Part shown: piece after piece, positions 35,166 to 47,109 of the stretch | Layout of the letters: each line of letters begins with the position of its first letter | Position numbering within the stretch: position 1 is the stretch's first letter | Source of the DNA: Apoda limacodes | Taxonomy: Eukaryota; Arthropoda; Insecta; Lepidoptera; Limacodidae | DNA length: 64,000 nucleotides | Direction: 5' to 3' | Assembly (NCBI GenBank): GCA_946406115.1 | Contig: OX291545.1 | Coordinates: 3,534,001-3,598,000, forward strand | Made by a program: the position numbers and the translations under genes | The notes under the pieces: generated by a model | Told to the model about the DNA's origin: nothing | Databases searched by the model: none | The model's input: only the letters and a program-made list of their open reading frames with translations

Positions 35166-36252
35166 TGTTTAAATAAGCCATAAGTCTTGTTATACTATTT
35201 TTTTTTTTAAATATTGTGTGACAAGACACAATGTACAGGAAAATTACACCGTTCAGTAATTAAGGAGTTTTTTGCCTTATAAGAATTATAATTAAACATG
35301 ATGTGAGTTACTTGCGAAGGAATGTTAAAGTAGATAATACATTCTACTTACTTATGGAACCTTATATTGGTGGAGTAATATTAGAGGACAGATAACTCAT
35401 GCCTAATGTCTTGAAAATTAGTGCAAGACAAAATACCAAGCGGATTTCTACAGATGACTGAAAGTTTAGTAACATTGTGCCCCTGACACTTTAGCGACCC
35501 AGATATGGGGTTCATTGTGACACGCAAGACCTTATGATAGAGAAATTTCAATTAATTTATAGCTATATTGACTTAAGTTTAAAAAATGGAATAATAGAAA
35601 ATGTTTGTTAATTTAAAGTTTAAAAAATGGAATAATAGAAAATGTTTGTTAATTTAAAGTTGATTAAAGAAATATCTTATTTTTCTTAAACATTTTGTGA
35701 TTTTTTAATACCACCGTGCCACACCTTACACTAAACTTGTAGACTGATTTGTAAACTAATTTCAATGTAATAAATTATTTGTAGCACTACAAAGTTTCTA
35801 ATGTACAAAATAATATATATATATGCCTATAATATATACCCTTCATAACCATAGGAACTGTAGATTGGGATTAAAACTATTTTATATGCTTTGAAATCCC
35901 TCCAGCTATTCCAGCGCCAAAAATCAGTTCACCTGATTGCTTTGTTGCAACATACAGAAATAGCACCTTTTACTTAAGATGCAATTTACAATCATTGATA
36001 TTTTAAACTACTAAAACTTATTGTAATCAAAGCATTTTATAGCCTTTGTTTAATCAGGGATAAATGTAGCTTTCAAATAGTAAAACAATTTTTTACAATG
36101 AACAGATTGTTTTTAGTTGCAGAGATTACCTTCTACAAACAAACAACATACAAATTTTACCTCCCTATAATATTAGTATAGATATAGGGCCATTAGTAGA
36201 CCAGGCCAGAAGTATATAACTGAATACAATCTTAGTGTACAATAACTAAGTA
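35166..36252. other. Non-coding 3' flank of the Maf gene
   Basis: AT-rich. It holds a 41-bp tandem duplication (35576-35657). No coding sequence was recognised. Confidence 0.5.
35576..35657. repeat. 41-bp tandem duplication
   Basis: 'agtttaaaaaatggaataat' plus 'agaaaatgtttgttaatttaa' occurs twice in direct succession without visible differences. Confidence 0.9.
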
Positions 36253-36258
36253 TTTATT
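36253..36258 (-). terminator. Candidate polyadenylation signal of the Maf gene
   Basis: AATAAA on the minus strand lies 43 nt after the TAA stop of the Maf-like gene, a normal distance for a short 3' UTR. Confidence 0.45.
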
Positions 36259-36300
36259 TGCTTTAAAAATTATTCTATTGTGATTTTTCTATTTTAGCCG

Positions 36301-38944
36301 TTACTTATGATCCTTAAATATACCGTAGAGTACTGAGCATAGTCTATACAGAGGGAGCCCTACTACTGTGAAGTAGTCCCCTTCGATTCGTTCAACAAAC
36401 GTCCCTCCTATCCCTTGGATTCCATAGCCTCCAGCTTTATCCCTGCAAAAATAAAAAGTATAATTATATTGAAATATATTTCATAATTTTAAAGACTTTA
36501 CAGTTCTAAGAATAAAAAAAAATTAAGGTTTTCTTCATCATTAAAATAAAAGTCAATTTTTGAAATTATTTGGTAATAACTCAAGATATATATCCAGTCC
36601 AGTGAGCAGATAAACTTACATTGGTTCCCCGGACGCAATATAACCTCTGATTTGATCCTCATCCATATGTCCAAAGACAACATTAGCTGCTTCAGTAAAC
36701 TTTACAATGTTATCCTGATGCTTTACAACCACTCCTGTATACACAGTGTGACTCTTTCCGGACAATCTGTATAACAGATATGTGTTACACTCTATTAATA
36801 CAATATTGCTAGGCTTTATAGTATAATGGTCACATATATGAAGCTGTACCAGCACAAGTTATTTCCTCATAAAACTATGCCTATAATAAATCCAGTTTTT
36901 TTAAGAATGCCAAATTAATCCTTTACATATGATTTCCCTCTTGAATATGTAGAATAGTTTTTCAAACCGAAAAAATCTAGAAAATACAGTTTAATCTTAT
37001 GAAGGATTTAAAGTTAAGTTTTAAATAGGCCATTTACATTAAAAAAAAACAATATACTCATAGTTGTATCCAGGATTTTTTCGATGGAAATATAAAGTGG
37101 GTAATGACTGAAGCCTACAAATAGATTTTGGGGTTTGCAGTATTACAAATTTTGTTACAAACAATTTCCCTATTATTATTTGTGATCTACAAGGCCCAAA
37201 TGTAGTTATTAGGACATAAATTTGCATGAACCTTAGTAATTATTGTATTGAAATAGATAAATCTTATTCAAAAATCAAACCCTAATTAACAGTGGGCTGA
37301 TAATAAATGATCAATGGTCCACCACCTTTGTGGTGGCAAGTAGTTATTCATACAAAAGAACAATAAATCTTTCCGTACCATAAAATTGTTAATATTTACG
37401 AATAATTATCATTAGGGGTCTTAATAAGAGTAGAAGAAGCCAAAATATTTTCTAGTACCATTGACCTTGATAGCATTTCATAAGCCTCCGATTCCGAAGA
37501 TGGTTTTCCAAACATTTCCTGATCAAGAGTAACCATAGTATCTGCACCAATGATAATGTCTGGTGGTTTTTGACTCGAAGATAGTAGTCTATCCTCAACT
37601 TCCAATACTTTTTGCAAAGCTGTCTCTTCCACAAAATCTGAAAAGCTGCTAAAACTCTTTGGATCAAGATTTTCTTCAAATACTGAGGGACACAGCTGAA
37701 CTTTTAATCCCTGAAACAGTAGAATGTAGTGTTTAACCCCTTACGCATTCTAGGTCCCACAGTGGGACCTAAGCAACTTGTGTCGTGGGGGATTTTTTTC
37801 AGAACGACTTTTATCAGACAGGCTAATTGTAAGTATTCAATAGTGAAGCCAATGGCCTGTCCTACCTTCTAGTATTTTTGGGTGGACAATATTTTGTGCA
37901 TTTAATATTTTTTTATCGGATATTGTTTTGGTAATTTGATCTGGCCGCCGTTTTGAGTTGGATTTTGGATTTTATTAACAGTAGCATAGTGTGAATTTTG
38001 ACCCCGGGTAATGTGCTATATACAAAAAACTATGCCTTTTTTAAGTAAATAAATTTATTATTACTTATTATATTTATTATAAACTTATTCTTATTACTTT
38101 TTTTATACTGTATATATTAGGGAACATACCTAAAAATAAATAAAGAGGATTAAATATAATAAAGTTAGGTGTATGTCCTTTGTACGCGGCAATGGCGGAT
38201 AATTTCCTTAGTACGGGGATGTTTGACGGGTTAATATGATTACTATCATTACAGATCATTTTAGCCTTCCTTTGTAATATAATGAATGGGTGTTGGGCAA
38301 TAATGTAGTGTGTTTTAGCAAAACGTAGGTCTTCTGATCTGAGTGACATTTCTTTTCTGTAACTTTGCAGGCATACTGGGCTCAAGATAGCCAAACAGCT
38401 TGTCTCCAATCTCCTCGCCACCTTACTTCCTGTTGTATTCCGATGTTAAAAATATGTGTTGAATTTCCTTGATTCAAAACCAGAAAACTATACATAAAAT
38501 TTACTTCACCATTTGAACTATAAATCTTAGCCAGTTCAAGAAAGAAAGAATACTGAGTAAACATTGTCAGTTTTCTACAAAACATTATGATTTCCCAAAA
38601 ACAAAATCCCTCCTCTTCCACGCACTCTCATAATAGTAGGATTCCCCTTCTCTCTTCGACCCTTACCAAAACCCACATTTGATTTACTTTAGCTCTACTT
38701 AACGTCTCGGTGGGCCACAAAAAAAATTTATATGGGAGGTATAGTTAACCTTTATAACAGTTCCTGATGTAACTAAAAGGGGATAGAATATAATTATCAT
38801 CGTTTTACCCAGAATTTACAGGTTAAGTACTAACCTAACCTTACTTCAACTTACAATATTTTCTATAAGCTCCTTTCGACGAGGTGATCCGCTAGCTAAT
38901 ATAATAGTTTTCTGCCTTAAAATATGCATTATAGGCTGTAGCAT
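36301..38944 (-). CDS. Maf/YhdE-family nucleotide pyrophosphatase (four exons)
   Basis: Exons on the minus strand: 38944-38855, 37710-37466, 36766-36620 and 36442-36301. All have GT/AG borders and matching phases, giving 207 codons plus TAA, the usual family length. Family members hydrolyse dTTP, UTP and modified nucleotides to monophosphates, as house-cleaning enzymes in the cytosol. Visible motifs: [10 protein letters not shown] near residue 17 (nucleotide-binding Ser-Arg-Arg), [11 protein letters not shown] with the catalytic Asp near residue 84, [16 protein letters not shown] across the exon 2-3 joint, and [13 protein letters not shown] across the exon 3-4 joint. The start MLQPIMHIL matches the pattern of insect homologues and is preceded by no better ATG. 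It is the Maf-only form: the methyltransferase half found in vertebrate ASMTL is absent. No broken residue was seen. Intron 1 holds a TTAA MITE beside its 3' splice site. Confidence 0.93.
37733..38234. mobile_element. piggyBac-type TTAA MITE, copy 1
   Basis: Flanked by TTAA on both sides, with ends CCCCTTACGCATTC and, in reverse, CCCGTCAAACATCC. It includes the palindrome ggtcccacagtgggacc near the left end. The copy at 44102-44605 matches along the whole length. There is no ORF for a transposase. It lies in intron 1 of the Maf gene. Confidence 0.85.
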
Positions 38945-39218
38945 TTTTGGCAAATGAAAATTTAATTTTGCTGCAAAAACAGGGTAAAAGATTTTTTGTA
39001 AACAAAATGACACTCATAGAGGAAACAAATACTGCGTATCATAGAGGAAACAAATACTGCGTAAGAAGAGACGGAACTCCCATACTAGAGATTTAACGAC
39101 GTTTGTAAGGACGTCTTGCCAACATAAAAAAAACCTATGCTGCCAACCACACGCGAACAATCTGTCAACACTAGTGATGCCAGCAAGATTTTTTGTTGAT
39201 ATCGACTTTTTTCATCGA

Positions 39219-39226
39219 TATCGATA
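39219..39226. promoter_or_regulatory. DRE-like site TATCGATA
   Basis: TATCGATA, the DREF/BEAF site frequent in promoters of insect housekeeping genes, sits about 275 bp upstream of the Maf start codon, within a wider run of ATCGAT repeats (39198-39226). The link to the promoter is inferred. Confidence 0.35.
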
Positions 39227-39564
39227 ATTACAGAAACGTAGATATGCATTCAGCCATAATGAAATTATAATATTTTGGTAGTGAGGGGAAAATAAAAATA
39301 ACCACTTCTATACTAAACAGAGTTTATTTGTTTAATCAGTAAGAAAAAAAAGAAAAAACACTTTTAGTATTGGTTTATTTACGCGTTATTGGTTTATTAA
39401 CAATAATAAGAAACAGATTATTATTTAGTATCTTAACGCAAACATTTATTGTTTCGAAAATAAATAATACTGTTAAGGCTCGGTATACTGCTTACAAGCG
39501 CCCCCACTAGGTATTTGCTTCGTTTTCTGCTTTTTGCCGTGAGATCCTTTATGTATCAACCTGC

Positions 39565-41541
39565 TTAAATATCAACCTTCCCAAACATATTATTTATTAT
39601 ACCAATATTCTCTTTCTCACGTAGGGTTGAAAGATTTGCTATTGTTAACAGACTTGTCGAAGGCTTTCCAGCAGTAGCAGCAACTGAAAAACATGACAGA
39701 TATAAATTTAAAATTTTATAACGATATATTTCTGTGCAACTAATTATCCTGTATTCTGATCATTGCAAAAAAATTGTTCTAGTCTTTTTGTGTCTCAAAT
39801 TTTATGTAAATCCGTTCAGCTGTTATAACGTGATTGTGTGGCAAACACTTTCACATTACTACATTAACTAGTTAACTTGGTATTTGCTCTGCTCACAATG
39901 TCACCTTTGGCTTAGACCAATCGATTTACAATTGAACAACATACAAAGAAATAAACATACAAACGGATTAAGAGCCTCTACTTTTTTGAGGGCAATAAAA
40001 ATTTTAATGCATACCTATAAAAAAGGTAATTATTGAAAAACAAAATACCCGCCTGCTAAAGAACAAAAAAAAGTCCTGAAATCTAGAATTATATTCAGCA
40101 ATACTAAATACCTACGTAAACTAACAATAAATATTAATGCAAACATAGCGACTATAACAGTCAGAGCCCATTATTAAGAAGACAAGAGTGGGATCACGTA
40201 GAAGTTCGAGTGTAGTCAGTTAGATGAACAGGATCAAGTCAGTCTAGGCAAAATGTTAGAACTGATTTTAACCATGCATTCATGTATTTACATATTAAAA
40301 GGCACAATATTAAAAAAAACCTTCGGCATCTCACACAGCAAAAATTTATATATATTTTAAATACTATAAAAAGTTAGTGGTTCATCAGGCCAGATTTATT
40401 TTTTGAGAATTGGTTCAGAAAGAAAATTAGAAATAAAGAAAAGGTGTTTTAAAAGTAACTTGATTCTATGGCGAATACTAATAAATGGAGCCCTACAATT
40501 TAATTTCTACATACCATTCATTGACAGTTCACTGAGAATGATTCTGTGTTCTACATTTGATGTGACTTGCTGACTTGTTGATGGCTTCGGCTCAGGTCCT
40601 AAAATGATTATATGCCTTTTTTATATTGATTTTTATATGACCTTTATTACAGATTCCATACAAAGATTCAATCCTTATAAAAACAGAATCAAACGGAACA
40701 AATAAGCTTTGGAAAAATCTCTTATTACAAAATACATTGGAACTTGTTTTGCAAATTCTGAAATTTCTAGTCCTCTTACCACAATAGGTCCAATACAGAC
40801 TTGATCCTTATAAGAAACTAGATTGAATGACATAAGAAAAAAGTTTTGTAAAAATTGCCTATTATTATGCTAACTATTATCTCAAGTTTATTGACCCCTT
40901 AGAACCCTATATTTGCAAAACAAGCCAAGCTGTAGAAAAAGATATTGAAAGCCTTTTTGGCTTTAAGAAGTCCATTTAAGAAACACAAAAAGTATATGTT
41001 TTCAAAAACATCTATATTTCCTATAGGTATCACCTGTTTACTTGAAATAATCAATAAAAGCAAAATAAATACTTTGAAAAAAATTTTTGAATTTTGAAAA
41101 ATTTAAAAGAAGGACTTGTTTATAATTTAAAGACTGGAAACCCTTACACATTATGCTTGCACTACACTATACCTTAAACATATTATACTCTAAATATTTA
41201 TAAACTCTGCTCTACCCAAAGTTTGTCTGGAAGAGATCGCTTATTAGCGATAAGGTCGCATGTTGTATTCTTTTTTGTATTTTTGTACTGTTTCTTAAAT
41301 GTGCAAATAAAGTTTATTATTATTATAATTGGAAATAATTATAATTAGAGATATAAGCAAAACTAATTGTCACCTACAAAATGTTTTTTTTGTTCTTATT
41401 CCCACTCATACTCACAAAACAATAATTGAATATATTTTTTTACATCATTAACTATAGCACTGAGTATGTATTACCTTGTCTGCTTGACCACAATGGTAAA
41501 GGAAATTGTAACAGTTCATCATTAGATAGTGGTTTAGACAT
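39565..41541 (-). CDS. Small three-exon gene, downstream remnant of a THAP gene (89 codons)
   Basis: Exons on the minus strand: 41541-41475 (ATG TCT AAA start), 40598-40515 and 39683-39565. Both introns have GT/AG borders (CAAG|gtaata, atttta g|GACC; AATG|gtatgt, tttttcag|TTGC) and both junctions are phase 1, so the frame runs unbroken for 89 codons to TAA. Pieces: SNDELLQFPLPLWSSRQ in exon 1, PKPSTSQQVTS and HRIILSELSMN in exon 2, KPSTSLLTIANLSTLREKEN and INNMFGKVDI at the end. No known domain lies inside this part. Directly upstream in the same frame is a THAP zinc-finger half ending LKSHAFPTLN, so the ATG start may be secondary after loss of the THAP start. The function was not recognised. 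An AATAAA candidate is at 39445-39450. Located head-to-tail with the Maf gene, 620 bp apart. Confidence 0.6.
41205..41330 (+). repeat. CR1-like LINE 3' tail
   Basis: 'ttgtctggaagagatcgcttattagcgataagg' to 'aaataaagtttattattattat' is the 3' end of the family whose large copy is at 4.16-7.5 kb. It lies in intron 1 of the small minus-strand gene. Confidence 0.8.
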
Positions 41542-41704
41542 CAAATTCAATGTTGGGAAAGCATGACTCTTCAATCAATTTCCTTTTTTATTATAATCAT
41601 TTTTATGGAAATGATTTCCACATATATTTTGAGTTTCATGTAGTTTTTTTATCGGTATGTGTACAAGGTCTTCGTTTCCAGTGACTCGAACTCATTCTCT
41701 TCAA
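41542..41704 (-). pseudogene. Half THAP zinc-finger domain with two in-frame TGA codons
   Basis: After a 3' splice-like site (taattttcag) the minus frame gives TGA (41694-41692), then VRVTGNEDLVHIPI, LHETQNICGNHFHKNDY, KKGN, TGA (41577-41575), LKSHAFPTLNLMSKP. THAP domains end with a Cys-x2-His-Phe (ICGNHF fits) followed by an AVPT-type motif (AFPTLN fits). The first TGA stands where Trp is usual, and the second where Arg is usual (xRLK). Both could come from single-base changes. The N-terminal Cys pair was not found upstream. So this is a decayed DNA-binding domain, or reading errors in the source. Confidence 0.55.
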
Positions 41705-41759
41705 CTGAAAATTAAATATTAATTCTACAATGGTGTGAAGTTAAGACACTATGATCAAT

Positions 41760-43869
41760 GACAGTTCTTGCCCTAAATAAATTTAATGTTTTCATCCATT
41801 TATACACATTTCAGCTCCTTGGTACCATATTATTGCATCATTGTTAAAGTTGTATATAGGTTTGCTATATTTCAGCGCAAACAAATGCCGGCACGTGCTT
41901 TAAAAATAGATTACAAATTTTGAAAAGGAATTCATGTACGAACAAAGTACAAAATCTTAAAAAGTAGTATACCTATTATACATTTAAAATTTTAATAATA
42001 ATAATAAATAAAATGATTTATTTACAGGTATTAACCCAGGTTTTACATGATTTTTAAGTTTAAATTAAATCCAATTAAATCAAACAAATCAAATCAATCA
42101 AATTTAATTAAATTATTCCTATACTATAATATATATAGTCACACATGTATTAATAATATGCTTATGGCAAAGAACTGTTTATCTGTGCCTATAGTAAAGA
42201 ACTTATCCGCATGTGTGACAACCATAATAGAACCACCGAAGAATATATCTATATTGTGCATGCGCTGCCTGTAGCTGCGTATGTTTTAGACTAGCTGTTT
42301 AACACCATCAACACCAACCTCAAGCAGAATTCATAAAGTTATGACATCACATATGTCTAAGAGATTTTTGCTTGTAAGGAATGACAGTTCTAACACCAGT
42401 TATCATTAGTATATTCTCTGGTTGGCATAGCTACACCGAGTGTAGTTAACACAAAGATTTCTAATGCAACTCTGTGCAAAAATTCTCCACAGATAGTAAA
42501 ATTAATTTGAAATACCTAATTAGATAATACTCGGTGGAACAATTTTACATTATTATCAGTAACAGTGAGAAAAGTTATACCTACCTAATCCAGGGCTGCT
42601 TTCAGAAGCTTTGGACGAACGCTTTAAAGTCATTCAGAACCTCGAGTGAAATGCACCGATAGCATGGAGTTCTCACTTTCTAGTCTTCAGAACCCCAATG
42701 AAGTTTAAAAAACCTGTTTAATACATTTGAGTGTGTAAGTGAAAAAAAACAAATTGCGCTCGGATGCAGGTTCTGAACACACCGCTGGATAGATTTTGAA
42801 AGATGTGTGATGTTTAGAACCAAATGTAACTCACCGATTGACATTCAAGGGAAACTTCGAAAAATGTAAGGAGTCGTTGCCGCTTCGCTCCTTCAATTCA
42901 CAAATTTCACATGTTCTCCAGCTAGACCTGCCCATTGTTTTTAAGGCAAATTGGAGTTGACTGGACCGTACGAATTTATACGTATATACAAGTCAGTTTA
43001 CAAAATGTGTTAAGGCTAAAAAGTCACTGTCTTACGATATAAATTACAAATATCTGCTAACAAAAGAAAGAGTCTCTATCTCGAAATTGTACACTATATT
43101 AGGAAATATATATATAGAAAATGCTTAAATATTTACACAATAACGAGAAAAAATAACTTTAACAAAAATTCAAAATAAATAGTTCAAAAACTCAGTTATT
43201 GAGGTTAGGCTTACGAACGTCAATGTGTTGCTATATTCAAATTTATTTTCTGCTATAATGTGAAAAGTTTTTTGTTTAAGAAATGTTTCTCGAATGCAAA
43301 TTGGTGTTAGTATCTTAATATTACTACTTATGATGTTTCCGAAGTGGAATATCAAGAATAAATGAAAAAATCTTAAGGAATAAGAAAATTATCAAATAAG
43401 AAACGTCGAATATTTTATACTACATTAGTTGACCCGTTTTTTTATAGCAACACTGAAACAAGTGTCGCTAGAACCTTACAAACCCATACATTTGTGTCTT
43501 TGTAAGAAGTTTCCAGGCACTGCTGCGTATGACACTGATCTTTGATATCCCTCGAAAGCAGTGTTGCCAGTCCTACTTTGAGATTTAGATAGAACCCCGT
43601 CACATATAAAAAGGAACGAAATCCTAGGACGCAAATATAAATAACAAGTCTGTGATAAAATCAATATTTTCAATGAGGTATTTTCCGAAGGCTGAAATAA
43701 AAGAAAAAAAAATAGTTTAAAAAGTTTAGATAGATGGCGTTAAACCAACAGGGAGCATTTTTTTTCTAAAACTTAGTGACTTGGCTGTGTTCCAAATTAA
43801 AACTATACAGTATAAATAATTATGTGACTTTGTTATATGGTATTTTCCCGCATTTTGAGTAAAAAAGTA
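41760..43869. other. Non-coding stretch
   Basis: AT-rich. No exon pairs with compatible phases were recognised. The first half of the THAP domain would be expected here but was not seen. Confidence 0.35.
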
Positions 43870-43895
43870 CATACCTCTAGACAAGCACCGCTTTT

Positions 43896-43976
43896 TTATT
43901 TGTACCTTTCACTGCGCTTCCGGAGCTCTTGTTTCAGGTCTGCTACAGAACATATTCCGTAATTCTTACTCATCAT
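43896..43976 (-). CDS. Possible short first exon or upstream ORF
   Basis: The minus frame from a double ATG reads MMSKNYGICSVADLKQELRK then RSERYK and TAA. SVADLKQELRKR resembles the first helix of a SAP domain. Two splice donors are possible: AAAG|gtacaa inside the frame, or CTAGAG|gtatgt (after 43875) downstream of the stop. It lies about 2.2 kb upstream of the small THAP-type gene on the same strand, but no joining exon completes a SAP domain. Confidence 0.25.
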   Translation of the reverse strand: MMSKNYGICSVADLKQELRKRSERYK

Positions 43977-44101
43977 CAAAAAACAAAGTAAAAACAAAAT
44001 AACGAATAAGAGTTCTTAGTACAGAGGTAAACTTTATATCAAAGAGTACCCAAGGAAAGAAAATAATCACAACGTTTCACAGAGGATAAACAAATCATGT
44101 T

Positions 44102-44605
44102 TTAACCCGTTACGCGTCCTAAGTCCCACAGTGGGACCTAAGCGACTTGTGTCGCGGGGGAATTTTTTCAGTACGACTTTTATCAGACAGGCTAATTGTA
44201 AGTATTCAGAAGTGAAGCCAATGGCTTGTCCTACGTTCTAGTATTTTTGGGTGGACAATATTTTGTGCGTTTAAAATTGTTTTGGTAATTTGATCTGGCC
44301 GCCATTTATATTGCGCCATTTTGAGTTGGATTTTGGATTTTATTAACAGTAGCATTAAGTTCATTTTGACCCCTGGTAATTTGCTATAAATAAAAAACTA
44401 TGTATTTTTTTAGTAAATAAATTTATTATTACTTATTATATTTATCATAAGCTTATTCTTATTACTTTTTTTTTATACTGTATATATTAGGGAACATACC
44501 TAAAAATAAATAAAGAGGAATAAACATAATAAAGTTAGGTGTATGTCCGTTTGTACGCGGCAAGGGCGGATAATTTCCTTAGTATGGGGACGCTTGACGG
44601 GTTAA
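44102..44605. mobile_element. piggyBac-type TTAA MITE, copy 2
   Basis: Flanked by TTAA, with ends CCCGTTACGCGTCC and, in reverse, CCCGTCAAGCGTCC, a 12/14 inverted match. Same interior order as 37733-38234. Its ends pair better than those of copy 1, so it is probably the less decayed copy. Confidence 0.87.
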
Positions 44606-44779
44606 AGAAAAATGCGCCTTGTCGAGTCAACGCCATATAGTTTATATTTTAGAACTAATTTTTTTTTTTAATTCGTCTCGGAAAACCTCTCATAGCTTTA
44701 TGCAATATTACAATAAAGCCATATAAAACGTTTTATCATGCACGCCTCACAAGCGTTCACGGGAGAAATTTTCGTACGT

Positions 44780-45180
44780 GACCATTTAGGTTCTAAGGTG
44801 TGTGGATGAATTCACTGCCAATGGCGAGCGGTGCGATGGTGAAAAGTAACCATGGGCATAATTTCGAACAATTCCTCAGAACACATCCAATTATACAAGC
44901 GGTAGAACACACACAGGAAGGCAAAATCTCTCCTGAGACTTATGGGTTCAATACGGCTTGTATATTTGGATTTTCACAGCCCGTCGTTGAATCGGGTCAA
45001 AAGGGCCAAAGCTAGTATCCGGGTGTCCGGCCCAGTGATGGCAGCAGTACTCCATATGGGGCCGGACTTGCGACCTGTAAAGTAGCAACCTTTGCCCCGA
45101 GGGAAAGTACTGCTCCGCTCTGTTGAGTACACCAAGTTTTTTGGACGCAAGCTTCACCTTGTCTTGCTATACCGTGGTGC
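44780..45180 (-). mobile_element. LINE family A 3' coding scrap, minus orientation
   Basis: The minus frame gives VKLASKKLGVLNRAEQYFPS, then LLLYRSQVRPHMEYCCHHWA, PFDPIQRRAVKI. It is the same region as 45740-46000 on the plus strand, so two copies lie back to back. Confidence 0.75.
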
Positions 45181-45299
45181 GGTTAGACCATGCCGGAAAT
45201 CTCCATAATTTGTCACCGGGGTCTTCTATCGAAATTGCCATCTCACGGAGTGCCCGAGGGTTTGTACAAATGGGTGGCTAGCTTTTTGTCCGGCAGACG

Positions 45300-46375
45300 C
45301 TTACGTAGTTGACGGTAGTTGCTCTGATAGCATGGATATCAATGCTGGTGTCCTGCAAGGCTCTGTGCTATCTCGTACGCTGTTTCTACTGCATATCAAT
45401 GACATGTTGGACATCAATAACATGCATTGCTATTCAGATGACAGTACTGGATACGCTTTTTACACGAGTTGTTCAAACATTCCTCGTTTCCTTGTGGAGG
45501 AAAACCGCGGAGAACTTGTGTCTCAAATCGAAGCCACACTGTCCAAGGTGTCTTGACTGGGGACGGGTAAATTTGGTCCGATTCAACACTACAAAGACAC
45601 AAGTCTGTGCGTTCACCGCTAAGAAAACCCCATTCACTGTAGTCCCACAATTCCAGAAAATTCCCCTCTCCATTTCCAAGAGCATTGAGATCCTTGGTGT
45701 GGACATCTCCAGCGATGTTCAGTTCCGAGATCATTTGCAAGACAAGGTGAAGCTGGGGCCCAAAAATCTTGGAGTACTCAACAGAGCGAAGCGGTAATGT
45801 CCCTCAGGGCAAAGGTTGCTGCTTTACAAGTCGCAAGTTCGGCCCCATATGGAGTACTGCTGTCATCTCTGGGTGGGTGCAACCGGATACCAACTTGGCC
45901 CTTTTGACTCGGTTCAAAGACGTGAGAATAGTTGACGATCCCTATCTCACTTGCCGTATCGAATCCTTAAGTCTGAGGAGAGACTTTGCCTCCCTGTGTG
46001 TGTTCTGCCGCTGGCACAATGTGATGTGTTTTGAGGAATTGTTCGTAATGATGCCCACCGCTACTTTCTACCATCGCACCGCTAGCCATTGGGAGGGAAT
46101 TCATTCAGACACTTTAGAACCGAAATGGTCGCGTACAGTGCGGTTTAAGGGAAATTCCTCCCGCAAACGCTTGGGTCGTGGAATGAGCTCCCCGCCAAGG
46201 TTTTCACTATGGACAACAGTGTGGGGATCTCCAAGAAAGAAGTTTTTGGATTTTTGAAGAGTCGGCAGCGCGCGAGTGATACCTCTGGTGTTACAAGCGT
46301 GCATAGGCCACGGTGACCGCTTACCGTCTAGTGGTATGTGCTGGTTTGCCACCTTAGTCGTATAAATAAAAAAAA
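45300..46375 (+). mobile_element. LINE family A 3' half, plus orientation
   Basis: Runs from the reverse transcriptase palm to the 3' end 'gtttgccaccttag' plus A-run near 46375. Frames: INAGVLQGSVLSRTLFLLHI, HCYSDDSTG (catalytic Tyr-x-Asp-Asp, with Ser where Ala is usual), RFNTTKTQVCAFTAKKTPF, SIEILGVDISSDVQFRDHL, then a stop at 45795 and frame changes to SLSLRRDFASLCVFCRWHN. It is 5'-truncated and dead. Confidence 0.8.
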
Positions 46376-46814
46376 AATAGAAAATAATTAAATAAGATTG
46401 CCGGTATCTAAAGCACTGCAAGGTAGAAATAACCCAATACCATACGTTTTTGCAGAAGATTGTGCCTTCCCATTTCAAAACAATATAATGAAACCTTATC
46501 CATGAGATCACTCCAAGCGATCGCCGTAAAGAATTTTTAATTACCGGCTAAGTAGAGCTCGCAGGATTGTAGAAAACATATTTAGTATTACAGTATCTGT
46601 GTTCATAGTTTTACGAAAACCTATGCATATTTAGCCCGAAACCGCGCAGGCTATAGTCATGGCAATTGCACACTTTCATAATTTTTTGAAAAACACAGAC
46701 ACGTCGAAAACTTTGTTTATAGTCCCTGGATAACTTGACAGCGAACCAAACGGCAGACTCTAGGAAGGTACTGTAATGCTATGTAATTATAAATATATAA
46801 TTATTAACTATATG

Positions 46815-47100
46815 ATAAAATGTTCTTGGAAACTTTACGCCCACTATCACTCAAACGTGAGAAATAAATCTATATAAATATTGATGTAGAAAATTATCCT
46901 ATTTGGCCAAGTGTGATCGTCAAAAGTGGTAGGACACGAAAACCGTTGTGTTAAATAAGTAGTAGCCCAGTTGTTATAGAGGTACGTCAGATTAATATAG
47001 CAAACATTAGTATACAAATAAGCGTAAAAGAAAATAATCAAGAAATAAATATAGCTAAATCTACGATCATAAATAATGTCCACTTTGAATTTTTCATCAT
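46815..47100. repeat. Dispersed repeat B, copy 2
   Basis: The counterpart of 27840-28095, with a few short insertions. Confidence 0.65.
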
Positions 47101-47109
47101 TTCTAAAGT

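Noticed and set aside
38077..38621. Minus frames of 114 and 79 codons in Maf intron 1
   Set aside because: They lie in the intron, one partly inside the TTAA MITE, with no splice phase fitting the gene and no domain.
45309..46257. Plus frames as an active reverse transcriptase
   Set aside because: Frames break at 45556 and 45797 and the endonuclease and fingers are missing. It is a dead LINE scrap.
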